Below, one piece after another: positions 26,439-34,890 of a stretch of 64,000 nt of DNA. The number at the start of each line of letters is the position of its first letter. The first letter of the stretch is position 1. Position numbers and translations under genes: made by a program. The DNA comes from Owenweeksia hongkongensis DSM 17368 (lineage in GTDB: Bacteria; Bacteroidota; Bacteroidia; Flavobacteriales; Schleiferiaceae). The stretch covers positions 2,914,001 to 2,978,000 of the forward strand of contig NC_016599.1 of the NCBI RefSeq assembly GCF_000236705.1, in the 5' to 3' direction. Under the pieces are notes generated by a model that saw nothing but the letters and a program-made list of their open reading frames with translations, did not search any database and was not told where the DNA came from.

Positions 26439-26993
26439 ATGATCGAAGTTGATTTACTTAAAATAATTGAAACAGGTTTTTTTGGGCCTGTATCTATTGA
26501 TGATAGAAGAGAAAGATTAATCAGTGTAATTGGCGAACCAGAACACGCTGATATTCTCGATGTTCAAGAAGTAGATCACTATGAGGTTCTAAATTATAAT
26601 TGGTGGGAGTTCACCTTTTATAATGGCCACCTTTACAGATACCAGAATAAATGTGTTCTAGACGGCCAATACAAGTTTGATCCTGATTTTTTATCTGCTC
26701 CAGAAAATTTCAAAATAATACCTTGGTTTAATAATTGGGATAAAGACACCTTATTAAAACCATTTAAAGGAAAACTGGAGAAATCGGATATTGAATACAA
26801 AGAAGAACCATTTTATGATTCAATAAGACTTTTAATTGACTATAAAGACTCTGTCATAGTTGAAATTCAATTCCATTGTGAAAAAGCATATGGTCATAAT
26901 CCAGATGAATGGCTTCAGTTTTCTGACGGTGAATTGGACTGGAAATTTGGAGCTTTATATGTAACAAAGAAAACTAACTCTTACAATGCCTAA
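26439..26993 (+). CDS. Orphan 184-residue cytoplasmic protein, possibly immunity-like
   Basis: No signal peptide or membrane segment; acidic and rich in Trp, Tyr and Phe. The opening LLKIIETGFFGPVSIDDRRERLISVIGEPE resembles a class of small proteins in which a GxxGxxxLGxxxxxVxxxLGxPE segment precedes a beta-rich body. Several of these are immunity proteins of contact-dependent or polymorphic toxins. No toxin gene is next to it. It sits alone between repeat-rich spacers, and its stop codon lies inside a 15-bp inverted repeat. Function unknown. Confidence 0.6.
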   Translation: MIEVDLLKIIETGFFGPVSIDDRRERLISVIGEPEHADILDVQEVDHYEVLNYNWWEFTFYNGHLYRYQNKCVLDGQYKFDPDFLSAPENFKIIPWFNNWDKDTLLKPFKGKLEKSDIEYKEEPFYDSIRLLIDYKDSVIVEIQFHCEKAYGHNPDEWLQFSDGELDWKFGALYVTKKTNSYNA

Positions 26994-27018
26994 ACTGCGT
27001 TAAAACGCAGTTTAGGCA
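26987..27018 (+). terminator. Perfect 15-bp inverted repeat overlapping the stop of the orphan gene
   Basis: TGCCTAAACTGCGTT, AA, AACGCAGTTTAGGCA: a perfect stem with a 2-base spacer (a 4-base loop in practice). The TAA stop (26991-26993) is in the left arm. There is no T-run after it, so termination is uncertain; it may be an mRNA-stabilising structure or a recombination scar. Confidence 0.5.
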
Positions 27019-27078
27019 AACCGTTCAACTTATTTCATAGAAGACAGTCCCAAGAAGGCTTGGTGACATGATCCAAAA

Positions 27079-27176
27079 CATTTCGACCGAGCCTGTATTG
27101 AGCCCGGTCGAAATGCTCAATGTGACTTAATCAGGTCACTTCAAGCGGAGTCGAGAAGTTATATAGTTGTAATGAG
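27079..27176. repeat. Palindromic repeat block downstream of the PurF-like gene
   Basis: 11-bp perfect arms CATTTCGACCG (27079-27089) / CGGTCGAAATG (27105-27115), then GTGAC/GTCAC arms (27122-27126, 27135-27139) and GCGGAGTCGAGAAG. This wording (TTTCGAC..., ...GGAGTCGAGAAG) is typical of interspersed palindromic repeats in Flavobacteriia. Confidence 0.6.
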
Positions 27177-27180
27177 AACT

Positions 27181-29079
27181 TTAGTAAGCTCTCACATTCT
27201 TTCCTTCATAAAAGTTAAGGAAGGCCTTGTTTACCACGCGCATTCCCCCAGCAGTTGGGAAATCTCCGGTAAAGTACCAGTCTCCTAAGTTATTTGGGCA
27301 CGAAGCGTGCAGGTCTTCAATAGTTTGGAAGATTATTTTTACTTCAGCTCGCACTTCTGGTGGAGTAAGTATTTCAGCAATTTTATCTGAAACTTCCTGA
27401 GGGCTGAAAGGCTCATAAATTTCTTTTACAAAATTCTGAATTTCACTTTCTGGAAGTTCCGCTTGCGCTAAACACTTTTCGTAAACGTTGTCAATCACAT
27501 TGTCTAACCCTCTTTCTTTTAGCAATGCAATGGCAGCACGGAAAGCGATAAAATCACCAAGCTTAGCCATGTCAATACCGTAGCAGTCTGGGTAGCGAAT
27601 TTGCGGAGCAGAAGAAACCACCACAATTTTCTTAGGATTAAGACGATCCAAAATCTTAAGAATACTTTGTTTCAAAGTTGTTCCTCTTACGATACTATCG
27701 TCAATCACCACAAGGTTGTCGGTAGGTTTTACCGTTTCATAAGTGATGTCGTAAACGTGGCTTACCAAATCATCGCGGCTGCTATCCTCGGTAATAAAGG
27801 TGCGCATCTTCACATCCTTCCAGATGGATTTCTCCACACGTGGACGGATTTCCAAAAGCTCCTGAAGTTTATCACCTTCTAAGGTTCCTTCGTGTTTCAA
27901 AATCTTGTCTCGCTTCACTTCGTTGAGGTAAGATTCCATCCCTTTTACCATTCCATAAAACGAAATTTCAGCGGTGTTGGGGATAAAAGAGAACACAGTG
28001 TTTTTAAGGTCGTGGTCTACCTCGTCCAAAATGGCGGGGCAAACTCTATTTCCAAGATCGATACGTTCGCGATAAATGTCAGCATCATTGCCACGGGAAA
28101 AATAGATGCGCTCAAAAGAGCATGCTTTTCTTTCCAATGGTTCTTTGATCATTTCCAGACGGGCATGCCCACTCTTTTTGATGATCAAAGCATGACCAGG
28201 GTCAATTTCTTTGATGGACTCAATAGGAACGTTGAATGCCGTTTGAATAACCGGGCGCTCAGAAGCTACTACGGTTACTTCGTCATCATCATAAAAATAT
28301 GCGGGGCGAATGCCAGAAGGATCACGAAGAACAAAAGCATCACCATGACCAAACAATCCGGCCATTGCATACCCACCATCCCAGTGCTTAGCGCTTTTGC
28401 GCAATATTTTTTTAATGCTTAAATCTTTCGCTATGAGGTCTGTGATATCGCGTTTTTCAAGACCTTCTTTTTTAAACTTGCGGTAAAGCTTCTCATTTTG
28501 CTCATCCAAAAAGTGACCTATTTTTTCAAGAATAGTCACGGTATCCGCTTTTTCTTTTGGGTGCTGACCCAAGTCCACTAATTGTGTAAAAAGCTCATCA
28601 ACATTAGTCATGTTGAAGTTTCCGGCAAGGATAAGGTTACGGGTTACCCAGTTGTTTTGACGCAAAAATGGGTGACATTGCTCTACAGAGTTTCCGCCAT
28701 AGGTACCGTATCGAAGGTGACCCAAGTAAAGTTCTCCTACGTAGGGAAGATTTTGTTTAAGCCATTCCGGATCCTGCAGGCGCTCACGATTTTCGCCCAC
28801 ACCATCACTTATTCTTTTGTTGATGTGCTGAAAAAGATCCTGAATAGGAGTTTTATCATTGGAGCGGTGGCGGCTGATGTAGCGGCTACCAGGAGGCATA
28901 TCCAGCTTAATGTTGGCAAGGCCTGCGCCATCTTGCCCACGGTTGTGCTGCTTCTCCATGAGCAGGTACATTTTGTTAACCCCATAGAGGGCAGTACCGT
29001 ACTTTTCAAGGTAAAAGTCTAGTGGTTTTTTTAACCGGACAAGTGCTATTCCGCACTCGTGTTTAATGGCATCGCTCAT
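27181..29079 (-). CDS. Amidophosphoribosyltransferase-like protein, long form (PurF paralogue)
   Basis: 632 residues, about 130 longer than ordinary PurF. Class-II glutaminase start MSDAIKHECGIALVRL: Cys9 would become the N-terminal nucleophile after removal of a short propeptide. RGQDGAG and a PRPP-site signature VVIDDSIVRGTTLKQS follow. Family knowledge: PurF makes 5-phosphoribosylamine from PRPP and glutamine, the first committed purine step. This long form is, to my knowledge, a second copy in Flavobacteriia, so its exact role is open. It is downstream of the ACMSD gene with a TAACTTTG element between. Confidence 0.8.
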   Translation of the reverse strand: MSDAIKHECGIALVRLKKPLDFYLEKYGTALYGVNKMYLLMEKQHNRGQDGAGLANIKLDMPPGSRYISRHRSNDKTPIQDLFQHINKRISDGVGENRERLQDPEWLKQNLPYVGELYLGHLRYGTYGGNSVEQCHPFLRQNNWVTRNLILAGNFNMTNVDELFTQLVDLGQHPKEKADTVTILEKIGHFLDEQNEKLYRKFKKEGLEKRDITDLIAKDLSIKKILRKSAKHWDGGYAMAGLFGHGDAFVLRDPSGIRPAYFYDDDEVTVVASERPVIQTAFNVPIESIKEIDPGHALIIKKSGHARLEMIKEPLERKACSFERIYFSRGNDADIYRERIDLGNRVCPAILDEVDHDLKNTVFSFIPNTAEISFYGMVKGMESYLNEVKRDKILKHEGTLEGDKLQELLEIRPRVEKSIWKDVKMRTFITEDSSRDDLVSHVYDITYETVKPTDNLVVIDDSIVRGTTLKQSILKILDRLNPKKIVVVSSAPQIRYPDCYGIDMAKLGDFIAFRAAIALLKERGLDNVIDNVYEKCLAQAELPESEIQNFVKEIYEPFSPQEVSDKIAEILTPPEVRAEVKIIFQTIEDLHASCPNNLGDWYFTGDFPTAGGMRVVNKAFLNFYEGKNVRAY

Positions 29080-29107
29080 ACAACTGTTTCCTTTCTTAAT
29101 GAGCCAG

Positions 29108-29115
29108 CAAAGTTA
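29108..29115 (-). promoter_or_regulatory. -7 element of the PurF-like gene
   Basis: TAACTTTG on the minus strand, 28 bases before the ATG, overlapping the ACMSD stop by three bases. No TTG at the -33 position. Confidence 0.4.
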
Positions 29116-30165
29116 GGCGTTTTTGCGCACCTGTTTGTCAGCTTCATTGCCTTCATTTATGCCAAACCTGCTTTTATCAATATTAAGCCACTCTAGTGTA
29201 GAGTTGCAAAAAATGTCTTCCACCACAGATGGCTCCAAATTCATCTCATTTATAAACTGCCCAATTTCTAAATCCCCAAGAGGGAAGGGATAATCAGAGC
29301 CTAATGTTACTCTTTTTGAACCCTGAAGTTTAAGGATGTACTCCAGCATCATTGGGTCGTGAGTAATACAGTCTACCCAAAACTCACCAATGTAACTTCG
29401 TGGGTTTATATTATTGTGAATAGCCACCAAATCAGGGCGGCAATTAAAGCCATGTTCTACACGGCCAATGGTTGGTAAAAATGACCCTCCCGCATGTGAA
29501 AAATTCACACGTAATTTTGGAAGACGCTCCAGTACTCCACCAAAAATTAAGGAACAAGCAGCACGAGAAGTTTCAGCAGGCATGCCCACCAGCCAAGGAA
29601 GCCAGTATTTGCGCATACTCTCCATTCCCATCATATTCCATGGGTGCACCATAATGGCCATGTCCAGTTCCTGTGCGGCTTCAAATATTGGGAAGAACTC
29701 AGGCTCGCTTAGGTTTTTGTCATTGATATTACTACCAATCTGAACACCAAGAAGACCAATCTTTTTGCAACGTTCAAGCTCCTTAATAGCTTCTTCCGCA
29801 TCTTGCATCGGGATGGTTCCCAGGCCAAGGTAGTTTTGAGGATAATCATTGCAAAGTTGGGCAATGTCATCATTCAAAAATTGAGACAGAACAGCGCAAT
29901 CACGGGCTTTGGCCCAGTAGCTAAACATTACCGGGATGGTACAAACCACCTGCACTTGGGTATCAAATTTCTTGTAATCGTCAATACGCGTTTGAGGGTC
30001 CCAGCAGTTGGCCTCAATACGTCTAAAAAACTTTTCACCCTGCATCATGTTGGCCGTGCCATCATCATTGTGCATTAGGTGAATGAAGTCGCCATACCCG
30101 AATTTCTCCGCAAAGTTTGGAAGTTTTTCAGGTAGGATGTGGGTGTGCATATCTATCTTCAACAT
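29113..30165 (-). CDS. Amidohydrolase-family decarboxylase, ACMSD-like
   Basis: 350 residues. Metal-binding opening MLKIDMHTHILPEKLP (HxH), then TIPVMFSYWAKARDCAVLSQFLND, VHPWNMMGMESMRKYWLPWLVGMPAE, FSHAGGSFLPTIGR and GSDYPFPLGD. These match 2-amino-3-carboxymuconate-6-semialdehyde decarboxylase closely. It would convert the product of 3-hydroxyanthranilate dioxygenase (encoded at 31663-32193) to 2-aminomuconate semialdehyde, steering tryptophan catabolism away from quinolinate/NAD. Two other genes separate the pair, on the same strand. Confidence 0.85.
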   Translation of the reverse strand: MLKIDMHTHILPEKLPNFAEKFGYGDFIHLMHNDDGTANMMQGEKFFRRIEANCWDPQTRIDDYKKFDTQVQVVCTIPVMFSYWAKARDCAVLSQFLNDDIAQLCNDYPQNYLGLGTIPMQDAEEAIKELERCKKIGLLGVQIGSNINDKNLSEPEFFPIFEAAQELDMAIMVHPWNMMGMESMRKYWLPWLVGMPAETSRAACSLIFGGVLERLPKLRVNFSHAGGSFLPTIGRVEHGFNCRPDLVAIHNNINPRSYIGEFWVDCITHDPMMLEYILKLQGSKRVTLGSDYPFPLGDLEIGQFINEMNLEPSVVEDIFCNSTLEWLNIDKSRFGINEGNEADKQVRKNA

Positions 30166-30170
30166 AAGTG

Positions 30171-30178
30171 CAAAGATA
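30171..30178 (-). promoter_or_regulatory. -7 element directly before the ACMSD gene
   Basis: TATCTTTG ends five bases before the ATG, so a transcript from it would be leaderless or nearly so. Confidence 0.4.
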
Positions 30179-30222
30179 AATAAAGAAGGTGGAGAATCTA
30201 ATCTTAGGCTATTTGGCTACGT

Positions 30223-30879
30223 CTAAGCATTTTGCTGTGAGGCAATAAATTCCTCCAACATCTCCAGCCCGGGCTGATGAATTTTTACTTCTGCGATATT
30301 GAAAAAATCAGGATGGTCAAGGTGTGTGCAGGCCAAGATTATTTCAGTGTAGCCTTTGGAAATGTATTTCTCAATTTCCGCTTTTACCAAATGATATTGC
30401 TCTCCTTCGGTGCTCTTTTCTATTTCCTTAATCAGATCAAGGCTCGGGAAGATGTTTAACTCAGAAGCTGTGATGTTTTGGCGGCCAGCTAAATCACTTA
30501 TGTTTTTTGCTGTGCTTTCATCGGCTACTATGATGGCCGTATTTGGAATATTCACTTTCTGAAACAGCTCATTATAATGGTGGGTAAGCTCTGTGATGCG
30601 GCTCGGATAAACACTTTTCCAATCATGAATAAAGGACAGCGAATTACAGAAAATCACAATGTCAGCATATTGGAGGCTTCCAACTTTCTCATGAAAAAGC
30701 TGAACTATTTGCTTAGGGTGCTTGTACATGGCCGCTGTTTCTTCGGGCTCGTTGTTCATTCCGATGGCATCACAAGGTACTCCTCGCTTACGCAAATAGG
30801 CAGCGCCTTTATTGGCGTCAAAGGTGGTTCCGCCAACTATTGCTATTTTAGGTGTGAATCTATTTTTAATAAAACCCAT
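30223..30879 (-). CDS. Aspartate/glutamate racemase family protein
   Basis: 218 residues. Two-domain racemase fold with the two catalytic-cysteine contexts IFCNSLSFIHD (~79) and ILACTHLDHPDF (~183), and an N-terminal IAIVGGTTFDANKGAAYL. Probably a cytoplasmic amino-acid racemase acting on Asp, Glu or a related substrate; MurI itself has other flanking motifs. It sits between the cysH and ACMSD genes on the same strand. Confidence 0.8.
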   Translation of the reverse strand: MGFIKNRFTPKIAIVGGTTFDANKGAAYLRKRGVPCDAIGMNNEPEETAAMYKHPKQIVQLFHEKVGSLQYADIVIFCNSLSFIHDWKSVYPSRITELTHHYNELFQKVNIPNTAIIVADESTAKNISDLAGRQNITASELNIFPSLDLIKEIEKSTEGEQYHLVKAEIEKYISKGYTEIILACTHLDHPDFFNIAEVKIHQPGLEMLEEFIASQQNA

Positions 30880-30906
30880 TTCCCGAAAATAGTGATTAAC
30901 CCTATC

Positions 30907-31596
30907 TTATAAATGCAGTCCGCACTCAGTTTTTGGACTATTGTTCCAGCGGCCACTTCTATCTTCACCGGGAACGGTGCAATGCTTGCAGCCAATAGAG
31001 TTATAACCCCGACCTACCAAAGGGTGAAATGGTAAATGGTGATGTGTAATGTATTCTTTGCGGGCTTTTTTAGAAACGTCAAGCAAAGGATAAAACTTTA
31101 AGATACCGCCACGTTCCTCAAAAATGTCAAGCGTAGCTCGGTGGTCACTCTGCCACTCCATAAGTCCGCTTACCCACACGCTAAACTTTCGTTTGATGGT
31201 ATCGAGAGGTGAAACTTTATTGATAGAGCAGCAAAACTCAGGGTTTTTGCGCCATGTTTCATCTTTGGTGGTAAAAGCATGCTCATCTTTACTCGCCCCG
31301 ATTGATTCTACATCCAGACCATAAAGTTGAGTAAGGTATTCTTTGTAAATCAAGGTTTCTTCAAAGTGATAACCTGTATCTATAAAGTAAATTTTCTGTT
31401 TTGGGTTAATCAAGGAAAATTCGCGTAAAAGCAGTGCAGACGTAGCAGCAAATGAGCTGGTGAGCATAATTTCACCAGTTTCAAAATCTTCATAAAGTTG
31501 CTTTATACGCTCTTGCGGACTTAATTTTCTGTAACGTTTGTTGAGCTCCGCAATTTCCTGTTTTGTAAGAGTCCTGCGACTTAGAGTATTGTCCAT
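30907..31596 (-). CDS. cysH: Adenylyl/phosphoadenylyl-sulfate reductase
   Basis: 229 residues. Substrate loop TSSFAATSALLLREF, the YFIDTGYHFEET segment, cysteine pair FCCS (~119) and GCKHC (~207), which together bind [4Fe-4S] in the APS-type enzymes, and the catalytic C-terminal ECGLHL. The Fe-S cysteines favour APS over PAPS as substrate. It reduces activated sulfate to sulfite. No other assimilatory sulfate genes are adjacent. Confidence 0.88.
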   Translation of the reverse strand: MDNTLSRRTLTKQEIAELNKRYRKLSPQERIKQLYEDFETGEIMLTSSFAATSALLLREFSLINPKQKIYFIDTGYHFEETLIYKEYLTQLYGLDVESIGASKDEHAFTTKDETWRKNPEFCCSINKVSPLDTIKRKFSVWVSGLMEWQSDHRATLDIFEERGGILKFYPLLDVSKKARKEYITHHHLPFHPLVGRGYNSIGCKHCTVPGEDRSGRWNNSPKTECGLHL

Positions 31597-31662
31597 GTAT
31601 CTTGTTTCATCTATGAAAAAAGGAAAATACCCGATGACATATTTCCCTAGATAGATCGCTAT

Positions 31663-32193
31663 CTATCCTTTAAAGCGCTCGTCAGCTTCCATAACTGTGC
31701 CGCATTTATCACAGGTTCGAAGTTCTTCTGAGTTGTAAAACTCCTTAAAACGAGGAAAGAAATCTTTCTCGATATCATCAAGTGGAAAATAGGTTTCGTG
31801 TAATTTATGATTGCAATTGTCGCAATACCACATCAGTCCATCAGTAAAGCCTTTACCGCGAACGCGCTCTACTACCAAACCTATGGAACCAGCCTCACGA
31901 ACCGGATTGTGAGGTACTTTTGGTGGTAGCAAAAACATATCTCCAGGGCCTAGTTGCAGAGCTTTGGCTTCGCCATCTTCCTGTATGGTTACGGTAATGT
32001 TTCCTTCAAGCTGATAAAAAAGCTCTTCGGTTTCATTGTAGTGATAGTCCTTGCGGGCATTGGGCCCACCAACTATCATTACTATGTAATCCGTTCCTTC
32101 GGGGTATAGACTTTTATTACTTACCGGTGGCTTTAGGTGCTCTCGGTTTTCTTCTATCCACTTATTGAGATTGAAAGGCTTTTGTACAGACAT
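31663..32193 (-). CDS. 3-Hydroxyanthranilate 3,4-dioxygenase
   Basis: Start chosen at MSVQKPFNLNKWIEENREHL, where homology begins; 176 residues. Cupin metal ligands occur in KDYHYNETEELFYQLEG (His, Glu) and LPPKVPHNPVR (His). Two CxxC pairs at the C-terminus (CDNC and CDKC) form the rubredoxin-like iron site of the bacterial enzyme. It opens the ring of 3-hydroxyanthranilate to 2-amino-3-carboxymuconate semialdehyde, the substrate of the ACMSD-like enzyme encoded nearby. Confidence 0.9.
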   Translation of the reverse strand: MSVQKPFNLNKWIEENREHLKPPVSNKSLYPEGTDYIVMIVGGPNARKDYHYNETEELFYQLEGNITVTIQEDGEAKALQLGPGDMFLLPPKVPHNPVREAGSIGLVVERVRGKGFTDGLMWYCDNCNHKLHETYFPLDDIEKDFFPRFKEFYNSEELRTCDKCGTVMEADERFKG

Positions 32194-32359
32194 GATAAAG
32201 GATTTGCCACGAAGATAAAAAGTCTGACCAATTGTGTAGAGCAAATCCATCAACTGCGCCATTGAATATTTCTATTTAATAATAAAAAGTAGCTTCCAAA
32301 CTATTGAACTATGTTAAGGTTTTGGGTGTGTATATTTAGCAGGTTTAAGAACAACCCCT

Positions 32360-34825
32360 ATTAAAGAATCAAAAAAAATATTCCCCCAAGCCCATCAATG
32401 GTTCCAGTCCAAAGGTTGGCAAGTTGCTCCTTTTCAAGAAGAGGCTTGGCAAGCTTATGCTGATGGTAAATCGGGTTTGGTAAATGCACCAACGGGGAGT
32501 GGGAAAACGTATTCGTTGATGCTTCCGGTTTTGCTTAGCGGAGATAGTACCTCACCCCGGCCCTCTCCTCCCAGGAGAGGGGGAGAAGGGGTTCGCTGTA
32601 TTTGGATAACGCCAATTCGCGCTTTAGCTAAAGAAATATTTCAGTCGGCTGAGCGTGCTATTGAAGCTTTGGACTTGGATTGGACAGTGGATGTACGTAC
32701 CGGAGATACAACCACAGCCCAGCGGGCTAAGCAAAAGGCCAAAATGCCGAATCTACTCATCACCACGCCAGAGAGTTTGCATTTGCTGATTTCAAGTAAA
32801 GGGTATGACAAGACCTTTAAAAACCTAAAATGTGTCGTGGTAGACGAGTGGCACGAACTGATGGGCAGCAAGCGTGCCGTACAAATGGAGTTGGGGCTTT
32901 CACGCTTGCGAGGGCTAAATCCAACACTTAGAACCTGGGGTATTTCTGCAACCATTGGAAACATGGAAGAAGCCCTGGAAGTATTGCTTGGACCACATTT
33001 CCCCGAAAGGGAGATAGCCGTGATAAAAGCCGATATCCAGAAGAAAATAGAAGTAGTAAGTATTTTACCCGATGAGGTGGAGACTTTGCCTTGGGCCGGA
33101 CACTTGGGGATAAAGATGCTGAAGAAAGTTCTTCCGGTGATTGATAAAAGTGAGAGCACTTTGATTTTTACCAATACGCGCTCCATGGCGGAAATTTGGT
33201 ATCAAAAGATACTGGATGTTGCGCCAAAAATGGCGGGAATCATGGCCATGCATCATGGTAGTATAAGTCGTGATATTCGTTTTTGGGTAGAGGATGCCCT
33301 TCACACGGGTTTGCTCAAAGCAGTGGTGTGCACTTCCAGTTTGGATTTGGGCGTGGACTTTCGCCCAGTGGAAAGTATAGTGCAGATTGGTAGCCCTAAA
33401 GGTGTAGCTAGATTTATGCAACGAGCCGGAAGAAGCGGACACCAACCAGGGGCAACAAGTCGAATTTATTTTGTGCCCACACATACTCTAGAATTGGTGG
33501 AGGCAGCAGCTTTACGCCAAGGGATTGTAGATAATATTGTGGAGGAGCGTGAGCCGTACATTCGGTCATTTGATGTGCTCGTGCAGTATTTGGTCACGCT
33601 TGCTGTTTCCGATGGGTTTTACCCAAAGGAAATTTTTGAAGAAGTAAAGAAGACATTTTCATACGAATCCATAAGCCCTGAAGAATGGCAATGGTGCTTA
33701 GACTTCATCACGACTGGTGGTAAGTCGCTTTCGGGATATGATGAGTTTCACAAAGTAGAAATTATGCAAGATGGACTGTTTAAGGTTACTTCCCGTAGAA
33801 CTGCACAGCGCCACCGAATGAGCATGGGCACCATAGTGAGCGATGCCATGATAAAGGTGAAGTTTCAGCGTGGTGGATATTTAGGTTCTATCGAAGAATA
33901 TTTCTTTTCGCGACTAAAACCGGGCGATGTATTTTGGTTTGCTGGGCAAAACCTGGAGCTGGTAAAAATGCGAGGCATGATTGCCGAAGTGCGAAAAGCT
34001 AATACCAAAAATGGTTTGGTGCCCAGCTGGAAAGGCGGACGAATGCCCCTTTCAGCAAAGATGGGAGCCATGTTGCGCAGAAAGATAGAAGAGTCTGTTA
34101 GCAAGCAGCACAATGACCCTGAGCTAAAGCTGATAGAACCACTTTGGGAACTACAGCGTGAGCGGTCTCATATTCCTTCGCGGGATGAATTTTTGATTGA
34201 GAAATACAAAAGTGAAGATGGCTATCATCTTTTCTTTTACCCTTTTGAAGGGAGATTGGTACATGAAGGCATGGCCACTTTGCTGGCTTATCGTTTGTCA
34301 CTTTTCAAGCCGCTTACTTTTTCTATTGCCATGAATGATTATGGTTTTGAGCTATTGGCGGATTCTTCCATTCCCATTGAGGAAGCTTTGGATTCGGATG
34401 TTTTTACCCTCACTGATTTGCGAGAAGACATAATGCAAAGTGTAAATGCTGTGGAAATGGCTCGCAGACGATTCCGTGATATTGCCAGTATTGCGGGCCT
34501 CATCTTTACAGGTTATCCCGGCCAACCGGTAAAAGACCGTCACCTGCAAAGTTCATCACAGCTTATTTTTAATGTCCTACAAGATTATGAGCCGGACAAT
34601 CTTTTGCTACAACAAGCTTATGATGAAGCTTTGGAATTTCAACTGGAAGAAGGCCGTTTGCGACAAGCCCTAGAGCGTATCCACAAACAAGAAATTGTGA
34701 TTCAAAATATGGACAAACCTTCACCTTTTTCTTTCCCCATTATGGTAGATAGAATGTCTCGTGATAAACTCACTTCTGAAAGCTTGGAAGATCAGGTGAA
34801 GAAGATGAAATTGAAGATGGGGTAG
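32360..34825 (+). CDS. Lhr-like DEXH helicase of the ligase-associated DNA repair set
   Basis: Large ATP-dependent helicase with Walker A NAPTGSGKT, VVDEWHEL (DEXH), SATIG, TSSLDLGVDF and QRAGRSGHQPG, then a long Lhr-type C-terminal part. The first ATG/GTG/TTG in frame is TTG at 32477, which would remove a conserved lead-in. Upstream in the same frame, 32381-32476 encodes FPQAHQWFQSKGWQVAPFQ and a following Q-motif-like stretch, with no standard start before the in-frame stop at 32315. The start given is an ATT at 32360 and is a guess. A palindromic repeat is translated inside the protein just after Walker A. Confidence 0.85.
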   Translation: MKESKKIFPQAHQWFQSKGWQVAPFQEEAWQAYADGKSGLVNAPTGSGKTYSLMLPVLLSGDSTSPRPSPPRRGGEGVRCIWITPIRALAKEIFQSAERAIEALDLDWTVDVRTGDTTTAQRAKQKAKMPNLLITTPESLHLLISSKGYDKTFKNLKCVVVDEWHELMGSKRAVQMELGLSRLRGLNPTLRTWGISATIGNMEEALEVLLGPHFPEREIAVIKADIQKKIEVVSILPDEVETLPWAGHLGIKMLKKVLPVIDKSESTLIFTNTRSMAEIWYQKILDVAPKMAGIMAMHHGSISRDIRFWVEDALHTGLLKAVVCTSSLDLGVDFRPVESIVQIGSPKGVARFMQRAGRSGHQPGATSRIYFVPTHTLELVEAAALRQGIVDNIVEEREPYIRSFDVLVQYLVTLAVSDGFYPKEIFEEVKKTFSYESISPEEWQWCLDFITTGGKSLSGYDEFHKVEIMQDGLFKVTSRRTAQRHRMSMGTIVSDAMIKVKFQRGGYLGSIEEYFFSRLKPGDVFWFAGQNLELVKMRGMIAEVRKANTKNGLVPSWKGGRMPLSAKMGAMLRRKIEESVSKQHNDPELKLIEPLWELQRERSHIPSRDEFLIEKYKSEDGYHLFFYPFEGRLVHEGMATLLAYRLSLFKPLTFSIAMNDYGFELLADSSIPIEEALDSDVFTLTDLREDIMQSVNAVEMARRRFRDIASIAGLIFTGYPGQPVKDRHLQSSSQLIFNVLQDYEPDNLLLQQAYDEALEFQLEEGRLRQALERIHKQEIVIQNMDKPSPFSFPIMVDRMSRDKLTSESLEDQVKKMKLKMG
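32550..32593 (+). repeat. Palindromic repeat inserted in frame in the helicase gene
   Basis: C/G-rich, unlike the surrounding gene. Arms CCCTCTCCT (32561-32569) / AGGAGAGGG (32573-32581), flanked by CACCCCGG and GAGAAGGGG. It is translated as SPRPSPPRRGGEG between helicase motifs I and Ia, in a linker loop. Such CCTCTCC...GGAGAGG repeats and their PSPxxGEG translations recur in many genomes. Confidence 0.7.
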
Positions 34826-34890
34826 GAAATACTGAAATTCGTGGATTATTTTAAGAAAACTGTACTATCGTTATATAGTATTTTAGCTGG

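Noticed and set aside
26987-27018. Integron attC-like site after the orphan gene
   Set aside because: The arms resemble GCCTAAC/GTTAGGC, but an extra A breaks the 7-base core, the loop is far too short for attC, and no integrase or second cassette is seen.
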